Assembly: GCA_024345305.1 (NCBI GenBank)
Contig: BRON01000017.1
Span: forward strand, 1 to 64,000
DNA length: 64,000 bases
DNA from: Mrakia gelida
Lineage: Eukaryota > Basidiomycota > Tremellomycetes > Cystofilobasidiales > Mrakiaceae
Direction of reading: 5' to 3'
A program made the translations under genes and the position numbers. Shown here piece by piece: positions 18,791-29,591 of this stretch. Each line of letters opens with the position of its first letter. The stretch's first letter is position 1. The notes beneath the pieces were generated by a model. The model searched no databases. It was not told where the DNA came from and saw only the letters and a list, made by a program, of their open reading frames with translations.

Positions 18791-19457
18791 ATGCGAGGCT
18801 CCGGTGAGTTTCGATTGAAGGATGGGGAGCCGGAGAAGGAGACAAGGACAGGACGTCGAAGCTGAACCCCTTCTCCTTCCTTCGCTTCCTTTTGACCGCT
18901 CAAAGACGTTCTCCTCATCCTTGTTGCGATTTTGTTCCCGCCTGCCGCTGCTGCCATGGTCACGGGATGCTCGTGTGGTAGGAAATTGTCTCGTTTGGGG
19001 CGAATCGGGGTGCCGAAGCTGAGCTGACCGCTCTTCCCTTCCTCCTCTCCCCTTCGCCATCCCTCTTTCCTCCTTCAGACCTTCTCATCAACATCCTCCT
19101 CACTTTTTTGGGGATTCTGCCGGGACATTTGCATAGTTTCTGGCTGATCTACAAGCAGATGAAGGTGTGTGAAGATTTTCGCTCGAGAAGGCGTGGATCC
19201 GTCTCGGATGTCAAAAGCTGACCTTCCTCCCGTTTTACCAGGCCGAGGAGCTCTACGGACAGGGAGGATACGTCTACATCGGAAGCGGAGAGTACGAGGT
19301 ACGTCTTCTTCCTTTGCGTCGAGATGATTCTCGCTTTGTGTCGAGAGGGAGAGGCCAAAACTGACTCGTCGCGCGTCGTCGTTTCCCTCAGCCCGCCGGC
19401 GATCTCCCTCAAGCCGTCGCTCCCCAGGCCAACTACGGCTCGACCAACCGAGGTTAA
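18791..19457 (+). CDS. PMP3/UPF0057 family small membrane protein
   Basis: Five small exons. Exon 1 is only 13 nt (MRGS plus one base). Exon 2 reads DVLLILVAILFPPAAAAMV and TGCSC, and exon 3 DLLINILLTFLGILPGHLHS with FWLIYKQMK. Exons 4-5 give AEELYGQGGYVYIGSGEYE and a tail ending ANYGSTNRG. Two hydrophobic helices with ..ILFPP... and D.LINILLT.LG..PG..H..W.. are the hallmark of the PMP3/RCI2 family, plasma-membrane or vacuolar proteins that affect membrane potential and cation tolerance. At about 97 residues it is longer than the 52-55 residue Pmp3 because of a polar C-terminal tail, and so is more like the yeast Sna2/3/4 type. The tail has no PPxY ubiquitin-ligase motif. Confidence 0.88.
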
Positions 19458-19642
19458 CGATGGAGGAGAGCGTGTGGAGGACGTATCTAGTAGTAGTGAA
19501 TTTATGGTATTAATGCCTTTGTTGATCGAGACGTCTGCGCGGACGAAAGCGACGACTGGCGGGCGAACTCGTTTCGCTTCGTCGCTCGACCTCAACTGCA
19601 TCTCCCTCCCTTTTCTCAACTCTCTAGCAAGAGAGTTCACCG

Positions 19643-21608
19643 ATGGCTCCGTCTCAGAAACAATCTCCTGATCTCCTGTATGTATGCACTCGAGAATTAT
19701 CGCTCGCAACGGGAGATGGGCGAGCTGCCAGCGTGGAGATGATGAGGTCGCCCCTGATTCTCCTTCCCTTCCCTCCCTTGTCTCTCCTTCAGCTTCGCTG
19801 CTTTCAATCAAGACTTCTCGTGAGTCTCTCTCACATATGCGTGGAAGCAGCTCTCAAGCTGACCATTACCGTCTCATTCAGGTGCATCTCTGTGGGAACG
19901 AAGAAGGGATACACGATCCTGAACTGTGAACCCTTTGGGAAGGTCCATTCGAAGAGTGAGCTCGACCTCTCGTCTCCATCTTCTCACATCAACCTCAATG
20001 CCTGACCTTGACCTCTCGTACTCGCTTGCTTAGATGAGGGAGCTATCGGAATCGTCGAGATGCTCTTCTGCACGTCGCTGGTAGCTCTGGTAGGAGCAGC
20101 GGACCAACCCAAGGAGTCTCCCCGTCGACTGCACATCGTCAACACGAAAGTGGGTTCTAGAGCTTCACATCTCGTTCGTGAAGGAGTGGATATAGTAGAG
20201 GGAGCTCTGAACTGACTCCTCGTACCCTTTTCTTCGCGGATAACAGCGTCAATCGACCATCTGCGAGCTTCTCTTCCCCACGTCCATCCTCGGAGTCAAG
20301 CTCAACCGCAAGCGGATGATCGTCGTGCTGGAGGAGGAGATCTATATCTACGACGTCAGCACCATGAAGCTCTTGCATACCATTGAGACGAACGTCAACC
20401 CGAATGGTGAGTTTCGACGAGTCTCATGCTGGATCGATGGGGAGAAGGTCGAAGCGCGAGCTGAACTCTCCTTCCTTCCCTCCTTCGTTCGTCTCCCATC
20501 TCCGTCAGCCGTCTGTGCTCTCTCGCCATCCTCGGAGAACTCTTACCTCGCCTACCCATCTCCCATACCATCTCCTACGTCCCCTTTATCAACCACGACC
20601 CAACCACCACCTCACCTCCAACCCACAGCAGCGCCAGGAGACGTCCTCCTCTTCGACACCCTCACGCTTTCCGCTTCCAACGTCATCCAAGCCCACAAAT
20701 CCCCAGTCGCCTTCCTCTCCCTCAACTCCACAGGAACTCTCCTCGCTACCTGCTCGGACAAGGGAACCGTCATCCGAGTCTTCTCAGTTCCAGGAGCGGA
20801 CAAGATCGCTCAGTTCCGGAGAGGAAGCTACCCAGCCAAGATCTTCTCCCTCAACTTCAACCTCATGAGCACGCTGCTCGCCGTCTCGAGTGACTCGGAC
20901 ACCATCCACATCTTCAAGCTCTCTCCCAACTCGTCGTCGTCGCCGTCCAAAGGATACTCGAACGGAGGAGGAGGATCGTCGTCGTCGGAAGTCCCAGGCT
21001 CGCCTTCGTCCATCGCGTCGTCGCAACCTCCGTCGTACGGGTACGAGGCTCTTCTTCCGTCGGGGAAACCATCATCGTCGAGCTCGTCGAACTCAGCAGC
21101 AGCTAGTCTGAGGAGGAGGAGCATGCACCTGACGAGAAACCTGGCTGGGAGTGTGGGAGGGTACCTTCCCTCGGGAATCACAGAGATGTGGGAGCCTCAG
21201 AGAGATTTTGCCCATGTGAAGCTGAGGAGTGGAGGCACGAGATGTGTGGTTGCGATGAGTGGGTGAGTGCATCAGTCTCTCTCTTACTCGCGAGCGTGGA
21301 GGTGCGGTTTCAGTCCGCGAGTCGACGGCGCGTGATCGCTGACCTCTCGTCGCGTCGCCTCGCTCGTCTCACAGTACAACACCTCAAGTCTTCGTGATCT
21401 CCTCAACAGGTTTCTTCCACGCGTACAACATCGATCTGGAACACGGAGGAGAGTGCGTCTTGATGAAGGAGTTCGCGTGAGTCTTCGTCCTCTCGTTCTT
21501 GCGTCGCGCGTCGTCGCATCTCCTCTTCGATCGCTTCACTGACTCTTCTCCCCTCTTTCAATCGTCAGCCTGATAACCAACGACGACTCAGACAACGGAG
21601 ACCTCTAG
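19643..21608 (+). CDS. ATG18: Autophagy PROPPIN Atg18
   Basis: Eight exons or so. The start [12 protein letters not shown] (19643) is spliced to FAAFNQDFS and then [20 protein letters not shown], the first WD-like blade. Further exons give [69 protein letters not shown] and the large exon with [17 protein letters not shown]. The FRRG motif at 20814-20825 is the phosphoinositide-binding signature between blades 5 and 6. A serine-rich insertion follows within blade 6, and the final exons read [20 protein letters not shown] and [13 protein letters not shown]. Atg18 binds PI3P/PI(3,5)P2 on the phagophore and vacuole with Atg2 and is needed for autophagy and vacuole size control. The closely related Atg21 is a less likely alternative. 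Confidence 0.92.
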
Positions 21609-21929
21609 CTCGGCTCTCATACGAACGACGACCTCACGACAACCCGACGCGACTTCGACTCGACTCTCATTTTTGATTCCTTCTCTATCTCTCGCTCTCT
21701 CCCTTTCTTTCCTTCTCGCTGTACCACCTCTTACCCCCGCTTGCGTTGACGACCCTTTGTAGTGCTTATCCCATTTTCTCTCTTTTATTTCTTCTCTACA
21801 TCTCCTCGCAAGCGGAAGCATTCTTCGACGGTCTCGTGTCGAGACCCCTTTCTGACGTTTCCTTTCGACCTTCCCTTCTTCCCTCCTTTTCCCTCCAAAC
21901 CATCACCCCTCCAGCACCGAACCCAAAGA
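21609..21929. promoter_or_regulatory. Upstream region of the RGS-LOV gene
   Basis: About 320 bp between the ATG18 stop and the proposed RGS-LOV start. It is CT-rich with several ctct/ttct runs. An in-frame upstream Met at 21746 would add a hydrophobic, signal-like stretch (LFLLYISSQAEAFFDG). I consider that less likely than the Met at 21930, but it cannot be excluded. Confidence 0.35.
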
Positions 21930-24900
21930 TGTCCAAAACTCTACGACGATGGTCTTCCTTCCCTGATCCCGGACCTCTCACGCCTGAAGGGGAGATCCAA
22001 CCTGGATGGTTGAACCGACTGGAGAGGCAGAAGACGAGCGAGTTGTTCGAAGGGAGGAAGAGGAGGAAGGAAGATGGGAAGGGAGAAGAGGCGGATGGGG
22101 AGGATGAGAAGCAGGAGGGGGGTGCTGAGGGAGGAGCTGTGGGAGTGGCTGTGGGTGGGTCTACGGATGAGGATGCTGAGGAGGGAGAGAAGCTGTTGGT
22201 GGGAAATGCGAACGAGAGTGGCGAGTTTCTCATCTCCCTCTCATCTTCTCTCCCTTCGAAGCTTTGGTGGTTTGGCTCGAGGCTCACTTCGTTCCTCGCT
22301 TCCTTTTCCTCGTAGACACCTCCTTCGTGCCTGCTCTCGAGTCTCAACCCTCCACCGACGATCTCGACACCACTCAAAACGGAACCATCTCTCATCGAGC
22401 TCCTCTTGCAATCTCAGCTTCCACTCCCGCCTCTCCCACCTCCTCCCACGCCTTCATCACCAAGAAGAAGCTCAAACCAGCCAAACCTCTCGCCTCAGTC
22501 GTCCCATCAAGCGACATCCCTACTCGTTCTCGAAGCCAAAGTCAGGTCCGAACTCATTCCTCGGAGGACACGGTCAACATCGCAGGAGCAGCGAACCGTC
22601 GAAAGGTTCGACCTCAGTCTCGAGACCTCCCTCTCCTCCCTCCTCCTCTTCGACCAGCTCCTCTTCATCCCACCGCTACCTCTACCACGGAAGCAGCAAC
22701 CTCGGACGCCCATCGTCCTCAGCCTCCTCCTCGAGCCTCGTCCATCGCCGGCTCGGATCCAACACGAACAACAGCAGCAGCAACACGGTCACTGCCACGA
22801 CGCCTCATCGACGATTGATCTCAGCAGACTCAACCTCTCCCTCTTCTCCCATCAGAACGGTCTACGAACCCATCGGAGGAGACGCCATTCGACTGGGAGA
22901 GTCGAACCCGCTTCACCCAACCAAGGACGATCACGAGGGAGAGAAGGCGGAGAGGGACGAGCTGAGAGAGGACAGGAGGATGAACGCCACGACGTTGGGA
23001 GGGAGAGCCTATACTGAAAACGGAATCAGTCGAGATGGGAGTGTTACGACGTTCCACGATCGAGGATTGACGACGGGTTCGACCAGGGGCGGTGGAGGAT
23101 TCCAAGACGTGAGTCGCGCCGTCCCTCCCCTCCCCGTCCTTCTTTCCTCGTTTCGAGCGCTGACCATTCGCTTCTTCCACACCATCCACCGTGCTCCCTC
23201 GATGCTTGACAGCTCGGTGCTCATCCCTCCTCTCATCACCAAAACAACCTCAACCAAAACTACCTCCAGCCCTCAGACACCACTCTCTCCTCCAACCTTC
23301 CCGATCTCAGTCGAACCTCAGCTTCCTCGCCAACTGCCTACCCCATCGGTCCCTCGGCGATTCAGAAGGATCTCGATCACTCACTCAGAGCGTTGCTGAA
23401 CCAAGGTGAGCTTGAGTGCCTCACTCGACGCGTCCTCCTCGACCTGTCGTTCTCGCTCGTCACTGACGACTCGCCCACCTTCCTTCTTTCGCAAGACGTC
23501 TCCCTCGAGATGCTCAGAGATCCTCTCGGTAGGCATCGATTCCGAATCTATCTACGATCGGTCGGAAGAGAGGCTCTGCTCGACATGTGGTGAGCCGCTC
23601 AAGCGGGTTCGACTGACGCGACGAGAGGGCGATGAAACGAGCTGACCTAAATTTCCGTTTCTTTCACTAGGTGGGACACAGACGTCTACCAGAAGCTCAT
23701 CAAGATGATCAGGACCAGTGCTTTGGCGATGAACGGTGAGTCTCTCTCTTTCTTTTCAGACGAGATCGAGATCGAACGAGAACTGACGCGTTGACGCCTC
23801 GTCTGCTTTCCTTCATTTCCGCTCAGATGCCTACCTGACTCGAGGTTCTCCCGGCGAGATCTCCGGAATGCCAAGTCAACTCATGCTCGAGGTGATGGGA
23901 AACTTGCAGCAGGTTCGTCTCGTTTTCTTCACGTCGAACGACTCGCGTCGAAGCTCACTCGCTTGGTCCTCCTCTCCTCCTTCGCCAGTCGCGCCGATAC
24001 TGACCGCCTTCGCTCTATCTCCTCTCGGTCTAGACTCAAGCCGTCTTCTCTCCCTTCACCAAGGTTCAAGAACACCTTCTCGAGACTCTCTACCAAACGG
24101 ACTTCCAAGTCTTCATCCGAAGGAAACTCGTCGAGCACTCCCAAGTCCGATTGGGAAGCCTCGCACAGTCGTCGGATGGGATCGGAGAAGTCTTTGTCAT
24201 CACGAACCCACGATTGAGGTACGTAGATGAGAGGAAGCGAGGCTCGAACGGGGGACGAACGCTGACCACCTTCCCTCTTCCCTCTTCGTCCTCTTCAGAG
24301 ACCATCCCATCGTTTCGGTCAGCGAGGCGTTCTGCACGATGACGGGTGAGTAGATGAGCTCGTCTTTTATCCCTCCTTTTCGTCTTGCTGAACTACTTCT
24401 TCGTTTCGATTGTCGTGAACAGGGTACTCGAAGGAGGCGATCGTCGGACGAAACTGCAGGTTCCTTCAAGGACCTGGAACGGCTCCTGCTTCGGTTCAGC
24501 GTCTTCGATATGCGCTGAACGAGGGAGAGGAGATCACCGAGTTGTTGCTGAACTACACGCGAACTGGCGTGCCCTTCTGGCAAGTTCTCGACGCGCTCTC
24601 GTCCGACGGAGGTCTTCGCTCTCTCGTTGGACTCGAGGCTGATTCGGCTCTTCGTCTTTTATCTAGGAACCTTCTGTGCATGATCCCTCTTCGATCAGCC
24701 TCAGGCTCGCTCGTCTACTTCATCGGCGGTCAGGTGAGAGCTCGACCGTTAGGCCTCGAAGTCGAAGACACACACCCGTCGCGTCTCGTTCTCTCGCTGA
24801 CCTTGTCCCTGCTCCCTCGCTCTCAGATCAACGTCACCGGATCCGTCTCTAACACCTCTCGACTCTCTTTCCTCGTCAGTGGCGAAGCTTCCTCCTCCCT

Positions 24901-26213
24901 GGCCGAGGGCTCATCCAAACTCAACGCTCTCGAGTTCTCGCCGACCGTCAAAAAGATCAGCCCTCACCTCGCTCGAAACCCCTCCTCGTCTGGAATTGCC
25001 GCTCCTGAATACGAGCACCTGGCCGCTGGATCCGTCGCTGCTAGGAGACTCGGTGCTGGATCGGTCGACGACAGCGAATTCTCGTCGACGGGACAAGAAC
25101 TGGGCGGGTTCGGAGAGTCGCTTCAGAGGAGGTCGTCGACCACCTCTCGTCCTCCTACGTCGTGGAACAGCAGCGGTCACTCGGTCGGAGGAGGGACGGG
25201 GAAGAAGCTCGGGAAGCTATTGAGTAGGCTTACGAGTCAGAGGACGAGGGTTTCGGAGAAGGTGGATCAGGTGAGGGAGCTTCGGTTCGACGACTTGATT
25301 TCGACGCGTCGACGGATTCTGACTTCTCGACTTTCTTTTTCGCTGCACTCACAGCTTCTCCTCGGTGCCGAGAATGACATGTCTATCGACGTCGGACCTT
25401 TGGACTCTCAGATCGGTGAGTACATTTCGCAAGAGAAGAGAGGAGGAGGATAACGCGACGAGTGCTGACCTCTCGCTCGAACTCGATTCGACTGTAGACT
25501 ACTTCTCGAACACGTACAACAAGGTCCTCGTCCTTCGACCTAAGAATCAAGAGATCGTCTTCGTTACTCATCATCTCCTTCACTACCTCGGTGAGCTAGA
25601 TCTCTCGTCGTCCGAGACGTCGTCCCTCTCGAAACGAAGCTGACTTTCTTCGTTCGTTGTCTCTTCAGGACTCCCCACTCTCTCCTCCAAGGCCATCTTC
25701 TCTTCCTCGCTCATCCACATGGAGTACGTCCATTCTGACTTCCTTTTTCGAGCTCCGACCTCGAAGGCTGACCTCGTTCTCGTTCGATTCTGCAGCTTGG
25801 TCGAGCTCATCGACTGCGTTGATAAAGATACGACGAAGCGAGTTCGAGCAGCCATCAAGCTCGCGATCCGAAAGGAGGACCTCTCACTGTCACCTGCGGG
25901 GTAAAGGTTCTTCCTGGATCCAAGTGGTCGTTGACGGGAGGACGAGGAGTCTCAGCAGGCGAGGTGGGACTCAAGCGAACTCAGCTTCGCCTCACTCCTT
26001 GCGTTGACCGAGATGGAAGCGTTTCAGCCTACATCGCTCTCTTCTCGGCGAGTATTTCGAGTTCATCTACATCTCTTCGTTTGCTGACCATCTCTCGTTC
26101 ACGTCGTCCTTCCAGTAAACGTCCTTCCACGTCGCGTCGACCCACTCTCGGAACCTAGCCCGACTCTCCCTCTCTCCAATCATCTATTTTGCTACCTTAC
26201 TCCCTGTACCTAA
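21930..26213 (+). CDS. RGS-LOV blue-light photoreceptor
   Basis: A large multi-exon gene. After MSKTLRRWSSFPDPGPL comes a long serine/proline-rich region whose exon structure I cannot resolve (two frames are open over 22.3-22.8 kb). The RGS domain is split over exons: DLDHSLRALLNQ, DVSLEMLRDPLGRHRF, DTDVYQKLIKMIRTSALAMN, AYLTRGSPGEISGMPSQLML and QTDFQVFIRRKLVE. A LOV domain follows with GRNCRFLQ (flavin-adduct Cys codon at 24455-24457), GEEITELLLNYTRTGVPFW, NLLCMIPL and LVYFIGGQ. After a serine-rich linker come a PAS-like segment (NKVLVLRPKNQEIVFVTHHL) and a C-terminal segment (RTQLRLTPCVDRDGSVSAY). RGS domains act on heterotrimeric G-alpha subunits; the LOV domain senses blue light through FMN. 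This order matches the fungal RGS-LOV family typified by Botrytis BcLOV4, which moves to membranes on illumination. The frame appears to change near 25.88 kb. The end at 26213 is tentative; a stop directly after the last acceptor at 26116 is the alternative. Confidence 0.85.
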
Positions 26214-26400
26214 CCCCAGTCTTCTTGAACATGCAATCCGTTCTTCGCTTGTCCTTGCTCCGTCGAAGGGGTTCCGTTCGAGGATTAAGAAGCTGCAAGA
26301 TTTGACCCGACAATTCCGAGGACAGACGGGAAGCGGAAGGGTTGAGTCCAGGCCTCCAGCCTCTCGCCCTTCTCCCAAACGACCAGCGTCTCGTCAAGCC

Positions 26401-27188
26401 ATGTCTCAGCCCATCTCTATCACTTCCTCCTCCTCATCGACCTCGATCCCTTCTTCGTCCCCCTCATCATCATCAACCTCGTCAATGTCGTGGGATCGAT
26501 TCCTCAGCCCCTTCCATACAGGGACGCATGAGGTCGACACCACTCATCGAATGGACTCGGACGGTTTCCTCTCCTCCCTTCCTTCGAGCCATAGGAGGAG
26601 CAGCTTCGTCTTCGAGTTCAAAAGTGAGTCTTCTTCTCCCCCTTCACTTCAAAGGAATCACGAAAAGCTGACTTGAAAGACTCTTCGCAGAACCCACCTC
26701 GTTCGCTTCGACCTCTCCCTCCTCCTCGACCTCCCTCCTCTCTCGACTGCTCCAGCAACCTCAGCTCCACCCCCATCTCCACTCGCATCCTCAACCTCCT
26801 CAGCAGCAGCAGCATATCTCTCCTCCTCCGCCCACCGAAATCGCCGTCCTCGCTCCCACTCCTCAGCCTAAACGAACGACGTCTTTTGATCGTGAGTCCA
26901 GCTCTGCCCTCTCCCTCTGACTCGAGCTCAACCAACGTGGGCTGAAACCAAAGGCAGAGCTGATAAGAACCTCGTTGCCTTCACCAGCCTCCCAAGATCC
27001 TCGCCTCTTCGCCATCAACTAGCCAACTCTCTCTCGATCCGTCTTGGAGCAGCTCTACAGGGGCCGTTGGGGGCAGTGTGGCGAGGGAGAGAGGCAGGGA
27101 GGGGAGGGAGAGGGAAAGGAGGTTGTTTGGTTGGTCGCTCGTCGTCAGTTTGTGTCTTCTTTCTCTCTCTTGCTTTTCATCTGCATAG
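26401..27188 (+). CDS. Serine-rich protein with putative C-terminal membrane anchor
   Basis: Three exons chain with correct phase. Exon 1 starts MSQPISITSSSSSTSIP and contains SMSWDRFLSPFHTGTHEV and RRSSFVFEFK. Exon 2 (from about 26692) gives KPTSFASTSPSSSTS, a QPPQQQQH run and PKRTTSFD. Exon 3 (from about 26990) reads PPKILASSPSTSQLSLDPSW, then an arginine-rich stretch and the hydrophobic GWSLVVSLCLLSLSCF ending at the stop (27186-27188). Introns have gctgac/gctgat branch sites. A lone C-terminal hydrophobic helix after basic residues suggests a tail-anchored protein. RRSSF and KRTTSFD resemble basophilic kinase sites. I recognise no family. An earlier in-frame Met exists at 26302. Confidence 0.55.
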
Positions 27189-27726
27189 CACCCATCGTTC
27201 ACCACCACCTCGTAGGATGTACCAGTAGTCGTGGTCTCTCTTTCTCTTTCCCCATCAGTTCTGGTTCTTCGGTCCGCTTTTGGTGCTTCTTCGCGTTCGT
27301 TCCCTCCCCTTCTGCACAACGTACTCTTGCTATTCTTCTCAGCCCTGTACCGCTTCTTCCGCTTTCAGCATCTTCACTCCCACATCTATACCCAGCTTTC
27401 AAACTTTATACCTACTTCGCTATCGAACCGCTCTTTCTTCCACTCGCAGCTTCGAGGCGACGAAAGACGACGCACTGCAACGACGAGCGTCGTCCGAGCT
27501 CATCCTCTCACTCCCTCGACGCTTCGTCTTCTCACCCTTCTTCACCTCTCTCGCATCTTCTTGGAAGCTGCCTCACCTGGGCCCAAATCTTTCCAGCTCA
27601 CGATCCCCTTGTTTATCTTTCCTTCGTCGGTCTAAGCCGTCGAAATGGCCGCTCGGTCTTGGACTGAAGTAGAGCTCGCATGCTCTTCTTTCCTCTTCAC
27701 TCCCACTCCCTCCTTTCCAGCCAGCT
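27189..27726. other. Intergenic region before the hydrolase gene
   Basis: About 540 bp of T/C-rich DNA. Several overlapping open frames exist, but none has exon signals or recognisable protein. This is the probable promoter and 5' leader of the hydrolase. Confidence 0.4.
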
Positions 27727-29179
27727 ATGCAACTACCAGCTGAGTTCGCTCCCAAGACGCAGGTGAGTGCTCACCTTCGTATTCGGCTCCCCTCCCACTC
27801 TCGTTCGTCCTCCGCATCTTGTTCTCGTCGAGCTCACCATCGGCCTCCTCCCTCCCTCCCCCCTCCCTTTCCTCCCGTCTCTTCAACAGAACGCGACCAT
27901 CAACGGATGTGAGATCTTCTACGGATCAGCAGGTGATCCCTCGAACACTCCTTTACTCGTCATACATGGCGCGAGAGGTTATGGTTCGCACGGAACGGAC
28001 TTCAAGTCGTTCCTCCCGCTCGCAGACAAGTTCTTCCTCGTCGCCATCGATATGGTAAGTCGACGACACCCGCGCCTCGTACATCTCTCGGAGAGCTGAC
28101 CTCGTCTTATCGCCTCGATTTCGAAGAGAGGGCATGGAAGCAGTGGACAAGAAGGACCAGTCACGTTCGAGCAGCTGTCCGACGACGTCGAGGAGTTCAG
28201 GAAGGTCGTTCTCGGGGGAAGGAAGATGATCCTGCTCGGCGGATCGTTCGGAGGGTTCATGGCTCAGCTGGTGAGTCCGAAAGCGGAGATTTCTCTGGTT
28301 CAGTCCGAGAAGCGGAGACGCGAGCTCATCCTCCACCATCTGCCCGTTCGTGCCTCCTCTCCAGGTCGCCATCAAGTTCCCTGATAGTCTCGAGGCTCTT
28401 ATGTGAGTCTTTGGACTCACTTCGAGCGTTGGAAGAGGAGGAGAGGATGCTGAAGGAAGAGGGCAAGAGGCTGACCTGAAACGCGTCGTCGACGACGTCC
28501 GATCTCGACTTCTTCGCGACAGTCTTCGTGGAACTGCACCATCTTGTGAGTACTCTCGTCTCAGCGACAGCTTTCTTTTACTGACTCTAGTACCTGCCCT
28601 CTTCGTCACAGATCATCAGGAGGAAGCCGCGATGGTCAACCTCAAAAAGAAGATGGAAAGCGGCGGCGCGTCGAACGCGTCCATTGAGATGATGGAGAAG
28701 ATTTTCTCTGAGGGAGTGAGTACTCTAGCAGTGTTCTATGACCTCTCTCTTCAGCATACGGTGCTGATCAACCTTTCTCCTTTGTCCAGATCACCTCCGA
28801 CCTCGAATTTCGTCTCATCATGTTCGCCATCTCGCCCCTTTACTCGGAATCCTACAGCCCTAACTCAGCCCTCTCCTCAGCCATCAACGCTCAGCCTCAT
28901 TACCTCTCCCACAACTCCCTCTACTCCAACGCCGAGAAGTTCTTCGACTACCGAACGCGTCTCCCCATCCTCGGAACGAAGCGCGTCCCCGTCCTCTGCG
29001 TCGTCGGAGAGAAGGACTGGATCTGCCCCGTCGAGGAGAGCATGAAGATCAAGCAGTGCATCGACAGCGTCGAAGGTGGGAGATGTGAGGTTGCGGTGGT
29101 GAAGGGAGCGAACCATTCGGTTCATCTCGAAAAGAGCGAGGAGGTGCACGCGTTGATTAGGAAGTTTCTGGGAGTGTGA
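27727..29179 (+). CDS. Alpha/beta hydrolase, proline iminopeptidase-like
   Basis: About seven exons. The start MQLPAEFAPKTQ is spliced to NATINGCEIFYGSAGD and PLLVIHGARGYGSHGTDFKS (oxyanion-hole HG motif), then RGHGSSGQEGP and FEQLSDDVEEFRKVV. The nucleophile elbow is GGSFGG (28238-28255). VAIKFPDSLEALI, LRGTAPSYHQEEAA and ITSDLEFRLIMFAI follow. The catalytic acid lies in VVGEKDWICPVEES and the histidine in GANHSVHLE, near the end RKFLGV. The RGxG after the third strand, LRGTAPS and the spacing resemble prolyl aminopeptidases (peptidase S33), which remove N-terminal proline. The length of about 310 residues fits. Hydrolases of this fold act on many esters and amides, so the substrate is not certain. 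No signal peptide is seen, so it is probably cytosolic. Confidence 0.8.
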
Positions 29180-29591
29180 GGGAGAGGGGACGCAGAGGGC
29201 AGATTGATTTCGTAGACGCGTAGAATCTTAAAAGTACTTGCTTGGCTGATCTTCCAGCCCTCAGCTCGAGAAAGCAAAGCTGGACCTCGACACGCCGACG
29301 ACAACGAAGAGCCCGGGGTCACGACGCGTCCGGTAATCGAGACGACGACTCTAACTTCTGAAGATGATTGAGATGGAAGCGACGAGGACTGATGAAGTGT
29401 ACTTTTCTCTCGCTGGGAGAGAACTGTTCGAATCTCGTCTCTCTTGCGGATCCAGGGGCGAGGCACGACGAGCAGCCCCTCTCCTCCAGCAACAAAAGCA
29501 ATCAAGCTTCGGTCTCCCTTCTTCTTCATCCCAACAACCACCATCTAAACATTCCATCCTCCCTTTACTCCTCGAACTCAAGAAGCCGGAG
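29180..29591. other. Intergenic region
   Basis: About 410 bp with no recognisable gene. An open frame runs into the following gene from 29364, but its first 76 residues are not of the same character as the protein, and I place the start at 29592. Confidence 0.35.

Noticed and set aside
22074..23399. Single plus-strand frame of about 440 codons
   Set aside because: It merges exon, intron and shifted frames of the RGS-LOV N-terminus; splice sites and the RGS exons show that the real structure is split. Part of it (about 22.85-23.1 kb) is the coding frame.
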